A stretch of 64,000 bases of DNA from Sclerotinia nivalis. Taxonomy: Eukaryota > Ascomycota > Leotiomycetes > Helotiales > Sclerotiniaceae. Positions 21,495-34,688 of this stretch are shown one piece after another; positions within the stretch are counted from its first letter, which is position 1, and the number at the start of each line of letters is the position of its first letter. Under the pieces are notes generated by a model. That model did no database searches. It was not told the DNA's origin and saw only the letters and a program-made list of their open reading frames with translations. Where the stretch lies: assembly GCA_029531795.1 (NCBI GenBank), contig JAPEIS010000005.1:1982001-2046000 (forward strand), read 5' to 3'. Made by a program: the position numbers and the translations under genes.

Positions 21495-23046
21495 TACTCA
21501 TACTGCCGAAACAAATCCTAGAAATAACTGAGCTGATAAGAATTGAATAATGCTGTTGGTGGATATAACTATTGCAGATATTGATCGACAGAGATGTGAA
21601 TGAAACGACGAAAAACTTTGAATATCTGAAGGAGAAAGTATTGGGAAATAATGAAGAACTAAATATTAAGAAGCTTCGTCCTTTCACTCGCTCTTTCCTT
21701 CTCTCTCGTCCCATTCTCCTACCATGAATTTGCAAACCGTACTGCTTGACCAATAATCCACATCATCAACTTGGATTTGAATATAGTTCGTTCTATAAAC
21801 CTTATCTGGGAAAACCCCCCGGCGAGCAATCGAACTGAAGTATCCTCCTTTCCATCAACCAATTAGCTTTACTATCTACATAAATAAATCGGAAACAGCT
21901 CGCCACCTCCCAGAATTTCGTTTAGTCAAGACTATGATTAACAGCTGTTAATCCAAGACTGTGCTGCAACCTTGTGTTGTATGTTATCAGCGAATCTGGA
22001 GGACCAAGTCAAGCTTAAAATCGAATACTCATCATTCAACTTGGCTTTGGATATTCAAGCTTTAAAGTATCTTACAACGGGCCTTTGTATCAGTATGATA
22101 ACTCTCACAATAGCGAAGTTGTTTGTATAAATAGAAGGGCTAATATACTCCATAACCTGTCTGTATATAGTTACAAGTACTTTAGAAACACATATAATTT
22201 TTGACCAGTTATGAAAGAGCTACAGCATTCGTGTTTCTAGTAAGGAAATACCATAAAAAATTATAACCAGAAACAACAGAAATCTCCAGTCGTTTCTCAA
22301 TATGGACAGGTTACAATATTGGTTGAAATAAATTTTTTGATAGGCGATGCAAAAGTACTCTCACATGTCGTAACGGTAGAACATCAGGTTGATGTATGTA
22401 TATCTCTGATTTCATAAACATAAATGCGGATCGTACGGCTTGCAACGAAAATGGGCTGGGTTAGCAAATCGTTCGCATGCAACTTGCTTAATGGAGATAC
22501 AAAGTAATGTTAAACGATACACTAGCTTGGATAGATGAATGAGATAGAGTAGCCCAACACTTGGAGGCAGATTGGTCTGTGAATATTGAATGTTGAATAC
22601 TCGAAATAATATTGAGCACCCAATTACTTTTGCACGAGTACATCTTCTACATTCAAGTATAACGAGCTCATCCCCTTGATAGCTGTATTCTTCCTTTCCT
22701 TTTAGTTGTTTCTAGTCACAGGATGTACAATACAGAGTTGTAATGAAAACTATTCGTATGACCTTCCATATAGCACGTACTATTTTTTCCCTAGGACATG
22801 TGGGAGTGGTTATCATAAGTGAAGATAACAATAGGTCACTCCTACCAATTCCACCTCATGTTTTGGGACCGGCTTGTGCTAATTGAAGTAGGATAATTCA
22901 TGATGATTCACCCAAAGGATTAACTAAGTATGATAAAGGCACCACTTCAACACTAGTGAGGATTCTCATATGATGAAAACCGCAACTAAGATAAAGATGA
23001 TGGAACAAAGCTCAGTATTGATGGAAATCCTTCATCAGAGGGTATC
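21495..23046. other. Intergenic region
   Basis: About 1.55 kb of AT-rich DNA between the RING-like gene and the 3' end of MAK11. No coding frame longer than background and no repeat boundary was seen. Confidence 0.5.
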
Positions 23047-24492
23047 TTATTCGCTATCATCACTACTACTATCTGCGCTCTCCTCATCCTCATCCTCGTT
23101 TATCTCAATTTCTTCATCCTCTACTCCTTCAGGAGCCGGTAACATTGCAAATGCCTTTAAACATGTAATGCGATTTCCGGTCTCGTATGCGCCAATTAGT
23201 TTTCCGACCTGGTTTACTTTCTCTCCAATTTGAGCCAAATCCTTGGCTGCAGATAATTTGTAGAGTCTGACTGCACCGTCACTACTTGCTGCCACAATGA
23301 TGATGTCTCTTGAAGCGCCCTCTCCAATATTCAAAACGGCAAAGTCCTTGATACGTCCGGATACGCCGCCATCTTTGCCACCAAGTTGCGCGAAGAGTTT
23401 GGCGGCTGCTATCGGCTGTGTTTTGCCTTCCGCAGCTTTTGTAGTCTCCAAGTCTTTGGGATCTGTGGAATAAAATAATATTCTTCCATCCTCCGTCGAG
23501 ACAGCCAAGACTTGGGTATCCTCATCATCTCCCACCTGAACGTAAGAAAGTTGATGGATCTTGGTCCTTGGTGTTGGGACCACCTTGCACCTAACCTTGC
23601 AGTCCATCCCGAAAGCCAGTATTCCCTTTTCAAATCCTACACAAAACTCCTCTCCACCCTCTTTAGTATTACCCCAGACGACTCTCCTTCCCTCTCCACT
23701 ACTAAATCTTCCTTCTCCTACCTCGCCTAACATATCTCTCTCAAAATTTAGCACGCCCGCCTTTTTCCCCGTAACCAAATTCCACAATCTCATAGACTTT
23801 TCTCCCTTTCCCACACTAAGCATAAGTTTCATACTCGGATGAACCGCGAAATCATTAACTCCACTAGGTTGCCCCCCAAGCGGGGCAGTATCACCACTAG
23901 GCCTGCCCACCGCTTTCGGTATTGGTGCCTTGATAGTACTCAATAAGCTCCAATCCCTTGTTCTCGTAACTGCAATTGTCGAATCTTCTGCAGAGCTCAT
24001 CAGCTTGCTCCGAGTTGGGAAATAGAGGGCGGTGATTGAAGAGGCATGGTGGAGTAGGGAACCAAGCTCGCGATTTTGAGGATTTTCTACAACGGCCTTG
24101 GCCGTGAGAGAAGGAATTGCAGGGATAGATATCTTAGATGGAGGGTGTGCGGATATGTGGTAGAGGTTTATGCGCTCGTCAGTACTGCCGGTTGCAAGAA
24201 TGATTTTTTGTGATTGTTTAGGAACTGGCGCAGAGGGAGGAGAGAGTGCTAGAGTTCGAATGGCAGAGGTATGGGCGTTGAAGAGGAAAGTATCTGCGAA
24301 TTGGACGTCATCTTCGGAGCGTATTGTCGTGGTGATACCATGAAGGACTCTGTCGTAAGATCCCGTTATGATTTGAATGGTAGTAGGCTTGGATCTGGGC
24401 GTGGCAGACTGCTTCAGTTTCTTCGTTGGTACAGATGATGCTGGTACTGCAGGCACCGACTCTGCAGCTGTATTTCTCTTTCTTTTTGCCAT
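23047..24492 (-). CDS. MAK11: WD40 protein Mak11 (60S ribosome biogenesis; PAK1IP1 orthologue)
   Basis: A single exon of 481 residues. The start has a lysine-rich nuclear-type tail (MAKRKRN, KKLKQ). It is followed by beta-propeller repeats: IITGSYDRVLHG, FNAHTSAIRTLAL, ILATGSTDERINLYHI, SITALYFP, LMSSAEDSTIAV, VNDFAVHPSMKLMLSVG, KSMRLWNLVTGKKAG and DGAVRLYKL. It ends in a very acidic tail (EIEINEDEDEESADSSSDDSE, split). The match to the Mak11/PAK1IP1 family is in this order of repeats, especially the VHPSGKLALSVGKD-like repeat. The family works with Rlp24 in early 60S pre-ribosome assembly in the nucleolus. The ATG at 24492 is the first methionine of the frame. Confidence 0.88.
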   Translation of the reverse strand: MAKRKRNTAAESVPAVPASSVPTKKLKQSATPRSKPTTIQIITGSYDRVLHGITTTIRSEDDVQFADTFLFNAHTSAIRTLALSPPSAPVPKQSQKIILATGSTDERINLYHISAHPPSKISIPAIPSLTAKAVVENPQNRELGSLLHHASSITALYFPTRSKLMSSAEDSTIAVTRTRDWSLLSTIKAPIPKAVGRPSGDTAPLGGQPSGVNDFAVHPSMKLMLSVGKGEKSMRLWNLVTGKKAGVLNFERDMLGEVGEGRFSSGEGRRVVWGNTKEGGEEFCVGFEKGILAFGMDCKVRCKVVPTPRTKIHQLSYVQVGDDEDTQVLAVSTEDGRILFYSTDPKDLETTKAAEGKTQPIAAAKLFAQLGGKDGGVSGRIKDFAVLNIGEGASRDIIIVAASSDGAVRLYKLSAAKDLAQIGEKVNQVGKLIGAYETGNRITCLKAFAMLPAPEGVEDEEIEINEDEDEESADSSSDDSE

Positions 24493-25045
24493 GTCGTGTT
24501 TTGTGATGAATTTTCAGTGACTCGATGAGAAATCAGCCTTCGAGAAAAAAGGTTCCCAGGAACTTTTGAGGTGCTAAAAAAAATATTACAGGGTTACCTA
24601 CATGGGATTTTGCATGTGGGAGGCCGCCTTTAGAACTAGTGTGTGCTGCTTTAACAAACACAGCAACTTGACTCAGTCATCTGTTCACCGACTCCACTAC
24701 AAACTTCATTACAAACTTCATAAGATGTTGCTTTAAGTTACTGGTATCACTCATTTGTTAACTAGGCCTTGTGTTCCAATACAAAATAGTATTATAAAAC
24801 CATCCTATTCAAACTCTTTGTTTTCACTAGGCCCAGGTGTAAGGTTAGCATCTTGAGTTTTAGAACTATATTGTTTTTCAGCACGTACTAATCATCCTTT
24901 GCCTTAAGCCTGGAGACTTCGGTAGTTGTGTTACGGTTATGAATCCTCAAGATATTATTTCCCTCAAATTATACTCGAGTACTCATTCTATGATGAGGGG
25001 CCATGACTAACCGGCCTGTGGTGAACATTGGACACTTCTCAAAGT
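24493..25045. other. Intergenic region upstream of MAK11
   Basis: About 550 bp that should hold the MAK11 promoter. It has repeated ACAAACTTCATTACAAACTTCAT-like short direct repeats (about 24700-24722) and nothing else recognisable. Confidence 0.4.
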
Positions 25046-25047
25046 TA

Positions 25048-25304
25048 ATAGTCGGTTCTCACAAACGGCCGACTAATTCCTAATCGGGGAAATCAAATGT
25101 CGCCGGAAAGGGAATTATCCCTTTACCGATTTTCATATAAAATATATCAAATCCACAATTATTACCAAAAAACCTTATCTTTGATACAAAATTATATTGA
25201 TCGAATTATTTATTTATTTATCATTACTATCCGGATATTCGCTTTCCGGGAATATTCGTTTTCCCCGATCAGGAATTAGTCGCCCGTTTATGAGAGCCGA
25301 CTAT
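25048..25304. mobile_element. 257-bp foldback MITE with long TIRs and TA target-site duplication
   Basis: The left end (25048-25091, starting ATAGTCGGTTCTCACAAACG) and the reverse complement of the right end (starting ATAGTCGGCTCTCATAAACG) match at about 40 of 44 positions. The similarity continues inward through a GGGGAAA...CCGGAAAG...GAATAT block, so most of the element can fold into one hairpin. TA dinucleotides flank both ends (25046-25047, 25305-25306), as in Tc1/mariner-type insertions. The short open frame inside has no protein features. It is non-autonomous. Confidence 0.85.
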
Positions 25305-25306
25305 TA

Positions 25307-26721
25307 TAGCATCCACGACTTGTCGTTTTGAAGAGTGCAGATGTAACGAATCAAGAAGAATAATCACGCGTTGACTTGATATTTCAAGACTGTTGTCTGA
25401 TACACATCAGTTGACGCTAAAACCTAATTTCGATATTCCATCTAACCGCAAAATTTGTGTAGAGTTATCCTCAATGCTGTCCGCAATGGACGCCATACTT
25501 AATCGAGGTTTGTTAATGGAATGCTTCCTAATATCCTATTCCAGATTTGATAATCACAATGTTCTACTTCAGATTTGACAATCACAGTGTCCATCAGACT
25601 TGAATATTAACGGATATCGCTTGATTGACCATCGTGAAATTGAGTGTTCTAATGTTCGAAATGTATATCAAGGTCAAAACGTAAATACAACTTTCAACTT
25701 AATCCTACCCCGTCCGCTCTGACACAGCTTTCAGTCAATGATCAATGATCCTCAATAAGCTCCACAATCGAGGGACTTTTGTTACATGAGCTTCGACCCT
25801 TCTCCATTAACAGAAGAATTGATGGGGCGACACGAAAGATAGCCAGCCATCTGCTCCCACAGCTTTTTTCGGTGACATCATCTAACATCATTAATGTTGA
25901 AGATAATCTTTTCGAACTTCAAGATAAATAATTTACAGCATTTCTCTCACTGCTCTGTTCGCTTCCCCCACCACAGTCCTTCAAAGCGAATAGAGCCATT
26001 TCCAATCCGGCAATTGTAACTCCGTGCAACACATGGAGAACTCGAGCCTATCAAAGTCATAAATTATTAATACGAGCCGAATCACTTGTGTTCAAGTTTG
26101 TGCGTGCTATGGCTCCAAGAGGATAAAATTTTAATGCAAGGAATTTACCCCAGATAAAAGTTTAGACGAGTAGATCGTCCCAATTTAAGTCCCGTGCCTC
26201 CGACCCTCCGACATTCTCTTGGCAAGCATTCACATCTTAGACATGTGAAATATTGAAGAGCTAAACGAAGCTCGACCTAGAAATAACTTGGGTGCATGAC
26301 TCCCGTCTCTCCTGACTTCTTCAATACGAAAAACATACCTATTTTTCCCACTTCTATTACTTACCTAGAGAGTACCTTTCATACATCTCATCTTTTCTTC
26401 ACCTCTAGTTTGTCACTTCATTCCTGAGCAGCTTAATTGTGGTATACCCATTAAGTAATGCATATTTGAGTTTGAAGTAAACACATTCAAAGGTACCTCC
26501 CCATACTCAGCAATAGTCCTTCTCATCTTCACAGACACATCAATTGGTCAATGTTGTACATGAATATGAACCTTGGATCACTGGTTGTAATGTACATGTT
26601 ACATTTTGTTGACTGAGAACAGGCCATTTATACACTTCGCGGTTCATTGCCCCTTTGTAGATTTTGGGAAGAAAGTATCTTTACTTGCCATCGTCAGTAT
26701 TATTACAAGAATAAGGTCCAA
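25307..26721. other. Intergenic region upstream of the INSIG gene
   Basis: About 1.4 kb between the foldback MITE and the INSIG start, probably including a long 5' leader. I see no coding sequence and no motif I can assign with confidence. Confidence 0.45.
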
Positions 26722-27877
26722 ATGGCTACCCCGCACATATATCGCCCGAAGCCGCGTCGGCCTTTTGAAGCACATTCTCTTGCCCTCCAACCTCCAAGTC
26801 CTTCCCTTACTCCTTCATACGAATTCCTCGAAACACCAAGCCGCACTCATTCCGTCCTCAATTTGACATCCTCCACCTTGGGAGGTATATACGAGGCCAC
26901 CGGTCAAAATGATTTTGAGCCAGAGACACCTACCACTCCATGGGGAACAGGAGATGAGAGCCCCCAACGGAAGCGTAGCTCTACAATCCATAGAAGACAA
27001 TCTTTTGCTGGAGCCCGGGTTTCAAGGTCGGCAACTATAGCTTCCCGGATCTTTCGCTCCATCCTGTTATTCGGTTTAGGGGTGCTATATGGTCTGCTTG
27101 TAAGACATCTACACGACGACCGGCATCTTGCGCCACTCCAAGTGGAGTCGATTATAAAACCCAGTCATGATTGGAGATATCTTGTATTTTGGGGCATTGC
27201 AGGTGTTGGATTGGGAAGCTTGCTACCATTGGTCGACAAACTGTGGGAGGAAAAGATTCGATCACCTCTTGGAAACTCCACAGGTACTTCATCAGAAGAA
27301 GCAATTGATGCCAGCGACTCGCAAGGTATTCTTGGGGAAGACTGGATACTGGCAGTAAGGAGCGTGGGCGCTTTTGTAGGAATCGCTTTTGCCATTGTAC
27401 GTCCCTTTTCGATACATTACTGAACTTCATTAACATTTTCTTAAGCGCAAACTCCCCTGGGCTTCTGATATGCAAGCATCCTTAACCCTCGCCCTCGTGA
27501 ATCCAGTGTTGTGGTATATCATTGACCGTTCCAAGCCTGGGCTCGCGTTTTCAGCCGCTATTGGGGCAACTGGAAGTGCACTTCTCCTTATTTCGAACTC
27601 AGATTTAATGCCGAGCCCGGCTGCTGCCATGAAGAACAGCACCGTATCTCACCAACCAATTGATTATTCAGAAGCTGGATCCGAGAATTCGGTGACTAGG
27701 GGTAATCTTGAGGCTGGGATATGGATTTCCAGTGTTCTTTTTTGCAGCTGTGTTTGTTTTGGGAACATAGGGCGAAGGCTAGCGCTGAATAGCGACATGA
27801 GAAAGACCTCGTTTATTAGCGAGCAACCGAGAAGGAAGTCGATGGGACGTGTGCAAGCAGCAAGACAGGCACAATAG
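26722..27877 (+). CDS. INSIG-domain protein (sterol-sensing regulator of the ER membrane)
   Basis: Two exons, 26722-27396 and 27446-27877, joined across a 49-bp intron, give 368 residues. The N-terminal 115 residues are polar, Ser/Pro-rich and cytosolic. From about 112 follow hydrophobic helices typical of the INSIG fold: SILLFGLGVLYGLLVRHLHD, DWRYLVFWGIAGVGLGSLLPLVD, a Ser/Glu-rich loop and VGAFVGIAFAIRKLPW. Exon 2 adds LTLALVNPVLWYIIDRS, FSAAIGATGSALLLIS and GIWISSVLFCSCVCFGNIGRRL (split). The R-K-L-P-W and N-P-x-L-W-x-x-x-D-R motifs are the family hallmarks. INSIG proteins retain SCAP-SREBP and/or regulate HMG-CoA reductase in the ER. The ATG at 26722 gives the shortest N-terminus that keeps the family-type start. 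Confidence 0.88.
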
Positions 27878-29223
27878 GATGTAAGCCAATGTCTTCCTTG
27901 CTCGATACCTGGATATACTAATATCGGGAAAAGGCTGCAAGTGTTATAAAATGAAAATTTGAATCATTCTTTACTTTTTTTATACAGTGCATTCTGTCAG
28001 AGAAGAGGAATTATTGTATATGCTCAAGAAATCTCGATCAGAGTTTCTCACTTTTGAGATATTTAAGGTTATTGGTTAGGTACTGGTAACTTCAAGTCAG
28101 AACGTAGAATGAAGCTGTAGACTGATTTGTATGAAGCCGCTGCCAAAATTATTTGCAATCCATTCATTATGGATGGGGAGAGCCATAATCTTTAATTTGA
28201 TCCAAAGCTACCGCCACTTATTATGACATGGAACGGGCGATGATATCCAACATTTGGATTTCGAAGCAGAAGGGAAAGGTATGCAGTAGCTGATACTCAG
28301 AATTTTTCAGGAATGGAAAGGACGACATAAGGATAATGCATGTAAGGAAGAATACATCTCCAAATAGGTATATAGTAACATTAAATCATTTCTATCCCAA
28401 TGATAGTTTCATTTGACTATCTAGGTAGGTATTTACTTCAGTCTCATTTATTTATTCTTACTACTCGAGTAGAAAATTCTTATATTATTTGATAAATAAC
28501 TCGGAACTTTAGGCATTTACTTTGAATTATTTTATACATTCCACCCACCTCTTTTATACATTCCACCTACCTCTTTTATAGGTACCATTCAAACTCTTTT
28601 TTTCATTACATCGATTGTATTATTATTATTATCTCGATAAACAAGTCGGAAATCCAGATATGTATTATTGTTACATTACCTGTTCTTTTCTTATCAAAAA
28701 ACCCCCAATTCAATATTCATACGGGTATGGTACCCTTCACGCTCTCTCCCCTCTCCCCCCTCCCCCCCCCTCTCGAAAGACCCTCATCTTTTTTTCCCCT
28801 CTAGCGTTGTCGGTTATGATGCAACACCAAAATATCCACGAAACATTTCGGTCAACACCTGGATAAAATACTTGAAAACCTAACAGCTTTCCCCATGTTA
28901 CCTGACCCAAAAAGACTTGAAAGTATCTCAAAACTCAAAAGAAAACTTGTAAACTTTATCTTGAGAAAGAAAATATGTGTTAAAGGTTATGACGCTCCTC
29001 CCGGGGATCGCTTAAAGTGCCTAAACTCGCGGATTGCCTATGCTTGATTGTCCTTCCCATGCAATTTTTGAACACGGTGATAGAGTAATTTGAACACCCA
29101 TCTACTATCAATTCACAACCACGAGTTTTCATTTAATTAATTATTTGAAGCATCTCAGAATCTTTCATTAAGATCGGGACTCTATCCGTTTTTTTGAAAA
29201 ACGGATGTCGCGGTCGCGATATT
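27878..29223. other. Intergenic region with simple-sequence tracts
   Basis: About 1.35 kb. It contains a 24-bp near-direct repeat (CATTCCACCCACCTCTTTTATA at about 28539-28580) and a pyrimidine-only tract (about 28741-28775, CT/C-rich). The end should include the VID21 promoter. No gene is supported. Confidence 0.5.
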
Positions 29224-32200
29224 ATGAGTGAGGTTGGAGCTCCCTATCGCATACCTCTTTTACGATCAAAACGCGATGAAGCAAGGTAATTTAATTATTT
29301 TAATTTATATCAATTTATGTCGCATCATTTTGTGCATCTTTTGATATTATTTTTATAATACTAACCGTGGTAGTCGAATTGATGCATCGAGAAAGAGGAA
29401 GCTTCTCGAGTTATTCGCGGTTTGCGACGATGAAGGCCCTATACCTAAAATTTCTAGGATAGACCCCAATGCTCCACCAACCACCTCCGCAGAAGCACAA
29501 TTTCTTGAGGCTTGCGATATCTTACAGTATGTACTATAATTCCAGAAACCACGAATTTTAGACTTACTGCAATCACTGTGCCACTGAATTAGTTTTTAAA
29601 CTAATATCATTTACAGGGACCGGCCCTTCAATGAATCAAATCTACCCACCCGACGACAGCTTAAATTTGATTCCCTAAAACAAATATCACCAACTCGCCA
29701 AGCGGGTAAAGATCTCTCAGAAAGTGATGGACCTCATAAAATAGAACATTATTTCAAGCGCGACGGAATAATACCTCGGAAGAACCGTGAAAGTACTCCA
29801 ATCGAGAATAGTAATGAAGGACGAAACATCGAGAAAAATGGGAATGACGTTGGAGCAACACCAGGGGCGGCTGGAGTATCCATGCGGAGATCGTCTTCGA
29901 AGAGCTCGCAGATAGGTTTACCAACAGAGACTTCTGCCGAACTAAATGCAACAGTGGAGGAAGCATTTAAAAGTGCTAGTCGACCAGCGACAGCAACACA
30001 AGAGGCACAGCCTGCTTTGTCCAACAGAGATTTCGAAATCGACCGTATTAAGAGAGTTGTTGAAAGTCCTCCTGGAAGTCCTGGGGTGGATCCAAGGAAA
30101 GCAGTGCCGCCATCTCCCGAGGATGTTGCAAATCTGCAAGAGCCAGTTCTTTTTGGCGCGAATGACGAGAATCATCATGCTGCGACTGCCCATTTACCAC
30201 CGAAGGAGGTTCAGGAAGCTCGACTAGAGGAGATTGAGAAGGCACGCGATCATAAGGGGGAAAAGAGAAGGCAATCAATCGCGGATCCTCTCAGGGCTTC
30301 CGTAGATCTAGCTTCCTCCCCAAGTTCAACAATAGATGCCCATTCGACCACTACCCCTGCGCGACATGATGCCTCTGCGGGGACAAGTCCGGAGAACGAC
30401 AATTCTCGGTCCGGATATCTTGAACGTCCAGATGATGAGATCAATGGCAAGACCTCATCAGAGTCGAAGTCCATTCGCGAGGACGTTGTTCAGAAGGATG
30501 AACACAACAGAAAGCAGAAGGCTCAAAATGAGCTCTCTCATGCTGAAGTACTTGGTAGTAGTTCCATATCAGCTGATGCTCAACTTCGTATGGAAGACCA
30601 AGCCGCATCTGGCTCTATCCTTCCTGCGGTCGCTGAAATAGAAGATTCCCAAGCCTCGAGTTCACAGGACGTGGAGGAACCTAAATCACTGGCATCTGAG
30701 GTTAGCAATGTCGAGAAGGAACCCACTAAGAACAAAAACGATGTCAGTGCAGACGTCCTTCGACCGGATGAAGACCGAAGTGAGAAATTTCATGCGACTC
30801 CCAAGATGGACGAAGTACCGGATTCTGAGGGCGATGGACAGACACCACAAGACGCTATGGATTTGGACGTGGCAACCGTGAAGGATTCATTCGAAAGTCA
30901 AACCACCCTGGACAGTGGTGCTACCCCACATACAAAAGCATCAGCTCCCGCTGGAGAGGCTTCAATGCAGCCATCATCGAATACTAAAACGCCACCATCA
31001 ACACCAGCTCCTACAACACGCAAAATATCATCATCTACACCCGCGTCTGTTCAAGTACCAATTGAGCGTATGACAACAAGGGTCGCCTCCGGAGCAATAA
31101 GACATAAGTCTGTATCCGAGATTCTAGGTGAAACTCCCGCACCAAACACCTCCCCCACTTCGATAAGAAGTCCTACTAGCAAGCCAGATACTGGATCGGC
31201 CGTTGACTCTCCTTCAAGAGGGAGTACCCCAGGATCTACTCGTAGCCTGCTCCAGAAAGCCAAAGACAAGAACCAAAGTCGACTTTCAACAGTAGTGTTT
31301 GCAAAAAAGCCTTTCGGTCCTAGAGCTAATGATGCTGCTCTGACACCCAGAGGCGCGCATCTACAGCCAGCACATCCCCAAGATGATTATTTTGCGTGTT
31401 TGTATCTTAATAGCCACAATACACAAAAAACAGGCTACCCCCCTTTGGATGGTCTACTACAGACTGCTCATAAAACCATCACGACCTCGAATGCTTTTGT
31501 GCCCATTACTGAAAATCAAACGACAAGGATTTTAAAGCGCATATATGGACTTCAGAACAATCACAAATGGTCTTTACGCCAGCCCAAGCGATCCGAGGAA
31601 CCCGTTCGACCAACTACACATTGGGATGTCCTTCTTCAAGAAGCGAAATGGATGCGGACAGATTTTCGAGAAGAACGAAAGTGGAAAATGGCGGTGGCCA
31701 AGAACCTGGCATATGCTTGTGCAGAGTGGGTCGAAGCCAACCTCGAGGAACGAAAAATTCTACAAGTGAACGCTGCTCGTCCACCAATATCCTCGGCTGA
31801 AAACTCTAAAGATGTTGAAATGAGTGATGGGACGAGTCAACTTCTTCCCCATTCAACTCCCGAGCTGATTGCCTCTGCAGAAGCCGATTCGCCAATGGAC
31901 GATGTTGATGAAGAACTTCGCCTCACTATTACAGATACTGTCAGCCCAACTGCGATCTTTGGTCTTCAGGATGATGATGTTGTTTTTGGACTGAGTAGGT
32001 CCCCAGCGACCGATAAACTTTTAGAGGAATTGCCTTTATATGGTGCTCCATTGACTGTTCCTTGTAATGACTTGTCTACCTCTGAAGTTGATCCTGATCG
32101 CTTCTGGAGACGGCCCGCGGTCGGTATCAGTAAGTACGTAGAGGGCAGGATGGAACTAAAATTTCAAGGACCTCCGCGCAAAAAGAGCAGATTTGAGTAC

Positions 32201-34037
32201 GAAGAGGACAGTGACGATGAAGATGTAGCAATGGAACAATCTAGGCATGAGAGATCAATTTTACCACCCGAGCAGACCAATATAGGTTTATTCGACCCCG
32301 CCAACAAGCATATTCGCGACCGCATTCATGCCGGACATCAATTCCGGCCACCTTCAGAATTTCCAATGCCAACACAAAGTTTCTTCGAATGCCGTCAATG
32401 TTCACTATGGACATTTTCTGAGGATGACGAGTTGAAGAGACTTGTGCGAGAGTATGCTTATAATTGGTCACTTATTTCCAATATGTTATCAAGCCGATCG
32501 CTACAGTCATCAGGTGCCGAGAGGCGTACGCCTTGGGAATGCTTTGAACGATGGATAGCTTTAGAAGGTTTACCCGCAGACATGCAAAAAACAGCATACT
32601 TTAAAGCCTACAACAATAGATTGGAGGCAGCTCAACGAAATCTACAGGTCATGGCCACTCAAGTTCCCCAGCAGCCTACCGCGAATGGTCAACCAGCCGC
32701 ACCTCGAAGGCGAACTACCACCAGTCAACGTGTGGAAAAACGGAGAAATCAAAAACATTTAGCATTAGTTGATGCGATGAGAAAATTGGCAAAGAAGCGC
32801 GAAAATTCCGCTCAGAAACAGCAATTATCTGCCGCACAGGCCGCAGCAAGGAAGCCAGCCGAGCAACCCCAAACATGGACACCTATCAAGACTCCCCAAG
32901 AATTTAGTCGTTTGAAACATGACCGAGATGAGCAATTGAAGAAAAGCATGGCTGCGTTCCAACAACGGCAGGAACAAGTCAGAAGGGTAAGTTGCCACAA
33001 GATTTTAGCCAAAGACTATGCGCGACATACTAACATCAGACCAGGAGGCGCAAGCTCGCCAAAGAAATGCCGCCCAGCAACAGGCTCATCCTAATGGCTT
33101 GCCACAACAACGTGGTCCTGCCCTTCCAAACGGTCTCGTTCCTCCGATCGGCCAGCCAAATGGGAACGGTCATCTCACTGTTCCAGGACAGAATAGACCC
33201 CGGCCTCTTCCACCACATATGGGTGTAGCGGGGCCGATGCCTAACAACCTCCGGATTCCACAAGCAATGTCCAATGGTGTCCCACAAGCTCAAATGCAGG
33301 GAGGCTTACCACTAAACCCCGCCCTTACCCCTGAACTTGCAGATGGTGCTCGTCGTGTATCTTTACAACAGAGACAACAACAGATGCAGAATATGACGCA
33401 GCAACAGGGTAGCCCACATCCAGGACAGGCTCAAAACTCCCCTTCACGAATGAATGGCATGCCTACGCAGCCTGGATTTATGCCCAATAATATGACATCC
33501 TATAATAACAACAACATCAACGGTATGGCTGGTTCTCCAGGTATATCAGCGCCTTCTCCTGCTCAAGCAGGCTCTCCTCGGGTAGGCTTACCCCCTTCGG
33601 GAATTCCTAATGGTGGCCTGCCTCCAAACATCCCGTATCTGGAAATAGAACGAAATGTCAGGAGAACTAATCCGCACGCGTCAGCGAGCGAAATCCATAA
33701 ATTGATGGGTGAAAACATAGCTGCATTTAACAACAACAAACACTTGCAACAACGAGGTTTAGTCCAGCCTCCAAGCGGCATAGCAGCAAGCGCTATGAAT
33801 GCAGCGGCTGGCAACAGCAATTTGGGAATGAATGGTCAAGGAGGACAGCGACCACCGATCGGCATTGAGAACGCTAGTCCGCAGATGTATGCCCAAATGT
33901 TGAGTAATCATCACCAGCAGAGATTACAGAATAGCCAGCAGCAGCAACAACAGCAGCAACAGCCCTCACAAGCTGCAGGGAGCCAAAATCAAGGACAAGG
34001 TAATGGTACTGGGGCGCAACAAAATGGAGGGAAATGA
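29224..34037 (+). CDS. VID21: Chromatin-modification protein Vid21/Eaf1 (NuA4 histone acetyltransferase scaffold)
   Basis: Four exons, 29224-29285, 29374-29526, 29617-32986 and 33045-34037, join in frame to 1525 residues. The start (LLRSKRDEA, then SRKRKLLELFAV) is the conserved N-terminus of fungal Vid21. A long disordered Ser/Asp/Glu-rich region follows. An HSA domain at about 730-785 (THWDVLLQEAKWMRTDFREE and following) binds actin-related proteins. A SANT/Myb domain lies at about 1003-1065 (WTFSEDDELKRLVREYAYNW and following), then a basic stretch and a Gln/Asn/Pro-rich C-terminus ending in poly-Gln. Eaf1 is the platform subunit of NuA4, which acetylates H4/H2A in the nucleus. In the third intron I chose the acceptor at 33044 because it alone keeps the frame (VRREAQARQRN). 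Confidence 0.93.
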
Positions 34038-34688
34038 AGCGTCGATTTATCAATTGCGACGAAGTAAACGTTGTATGTATTTGGTTTGCCTTATCAAGAG
34101 GCTTTAAAAGGATGGTGGTAGAAGTATAAATAGATCTTGCTAGGCTCTTACAGGAGTTTAATCGCATGCGGTCAGTTTTGACAATGCTGGCAGATGACTT
34201 GTTGAATTGAAAAGTATTAATGATTATATGTCTATAGTGAACCTAGTACTTTTTAATACATTCTTTATGAATTAAAGACTCTATATATTCTCTATTTTTA
34301 CTTCTTTCTTACTCTAATTGTATCTGAAATTGCTATATTAATATGAGATTATAATAATATAAGAATTTTAGAATATCACCTTTCGATCGCTAATAAATCT
34401 ATTTAAAAACGATTTTTATCTAAATCTTTTTCATTAAATTTAATCTATATTTGAATAAATTGATAAATAATCATTAACGGCGCCATGAGGTCTTGGTGGT
34501 CATAGTCGCAGTCACGTGATTATAGAACTAATGCAACGGCACTTTCCCACTTGGAGGTTTTTTATGACAACACAGCAACCTGAGCCGAACCACGGCATCT
34601 GCAAGTTTTAAAAACCCCTGGCCATTTATCGCAGAATTATACCTTCGACTACGTGCATACTATCTGATCATAGATCTCGCGACCGAGA
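34038..34688. other. AT-rich intergenic region
   Basis: About 650 bp, strongly AT-rich from 34210 to 34480, between VID21 and SPP2. The last 200 bp should be the SPP2 promoter. No features are assignable. Confidence 0.5.
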
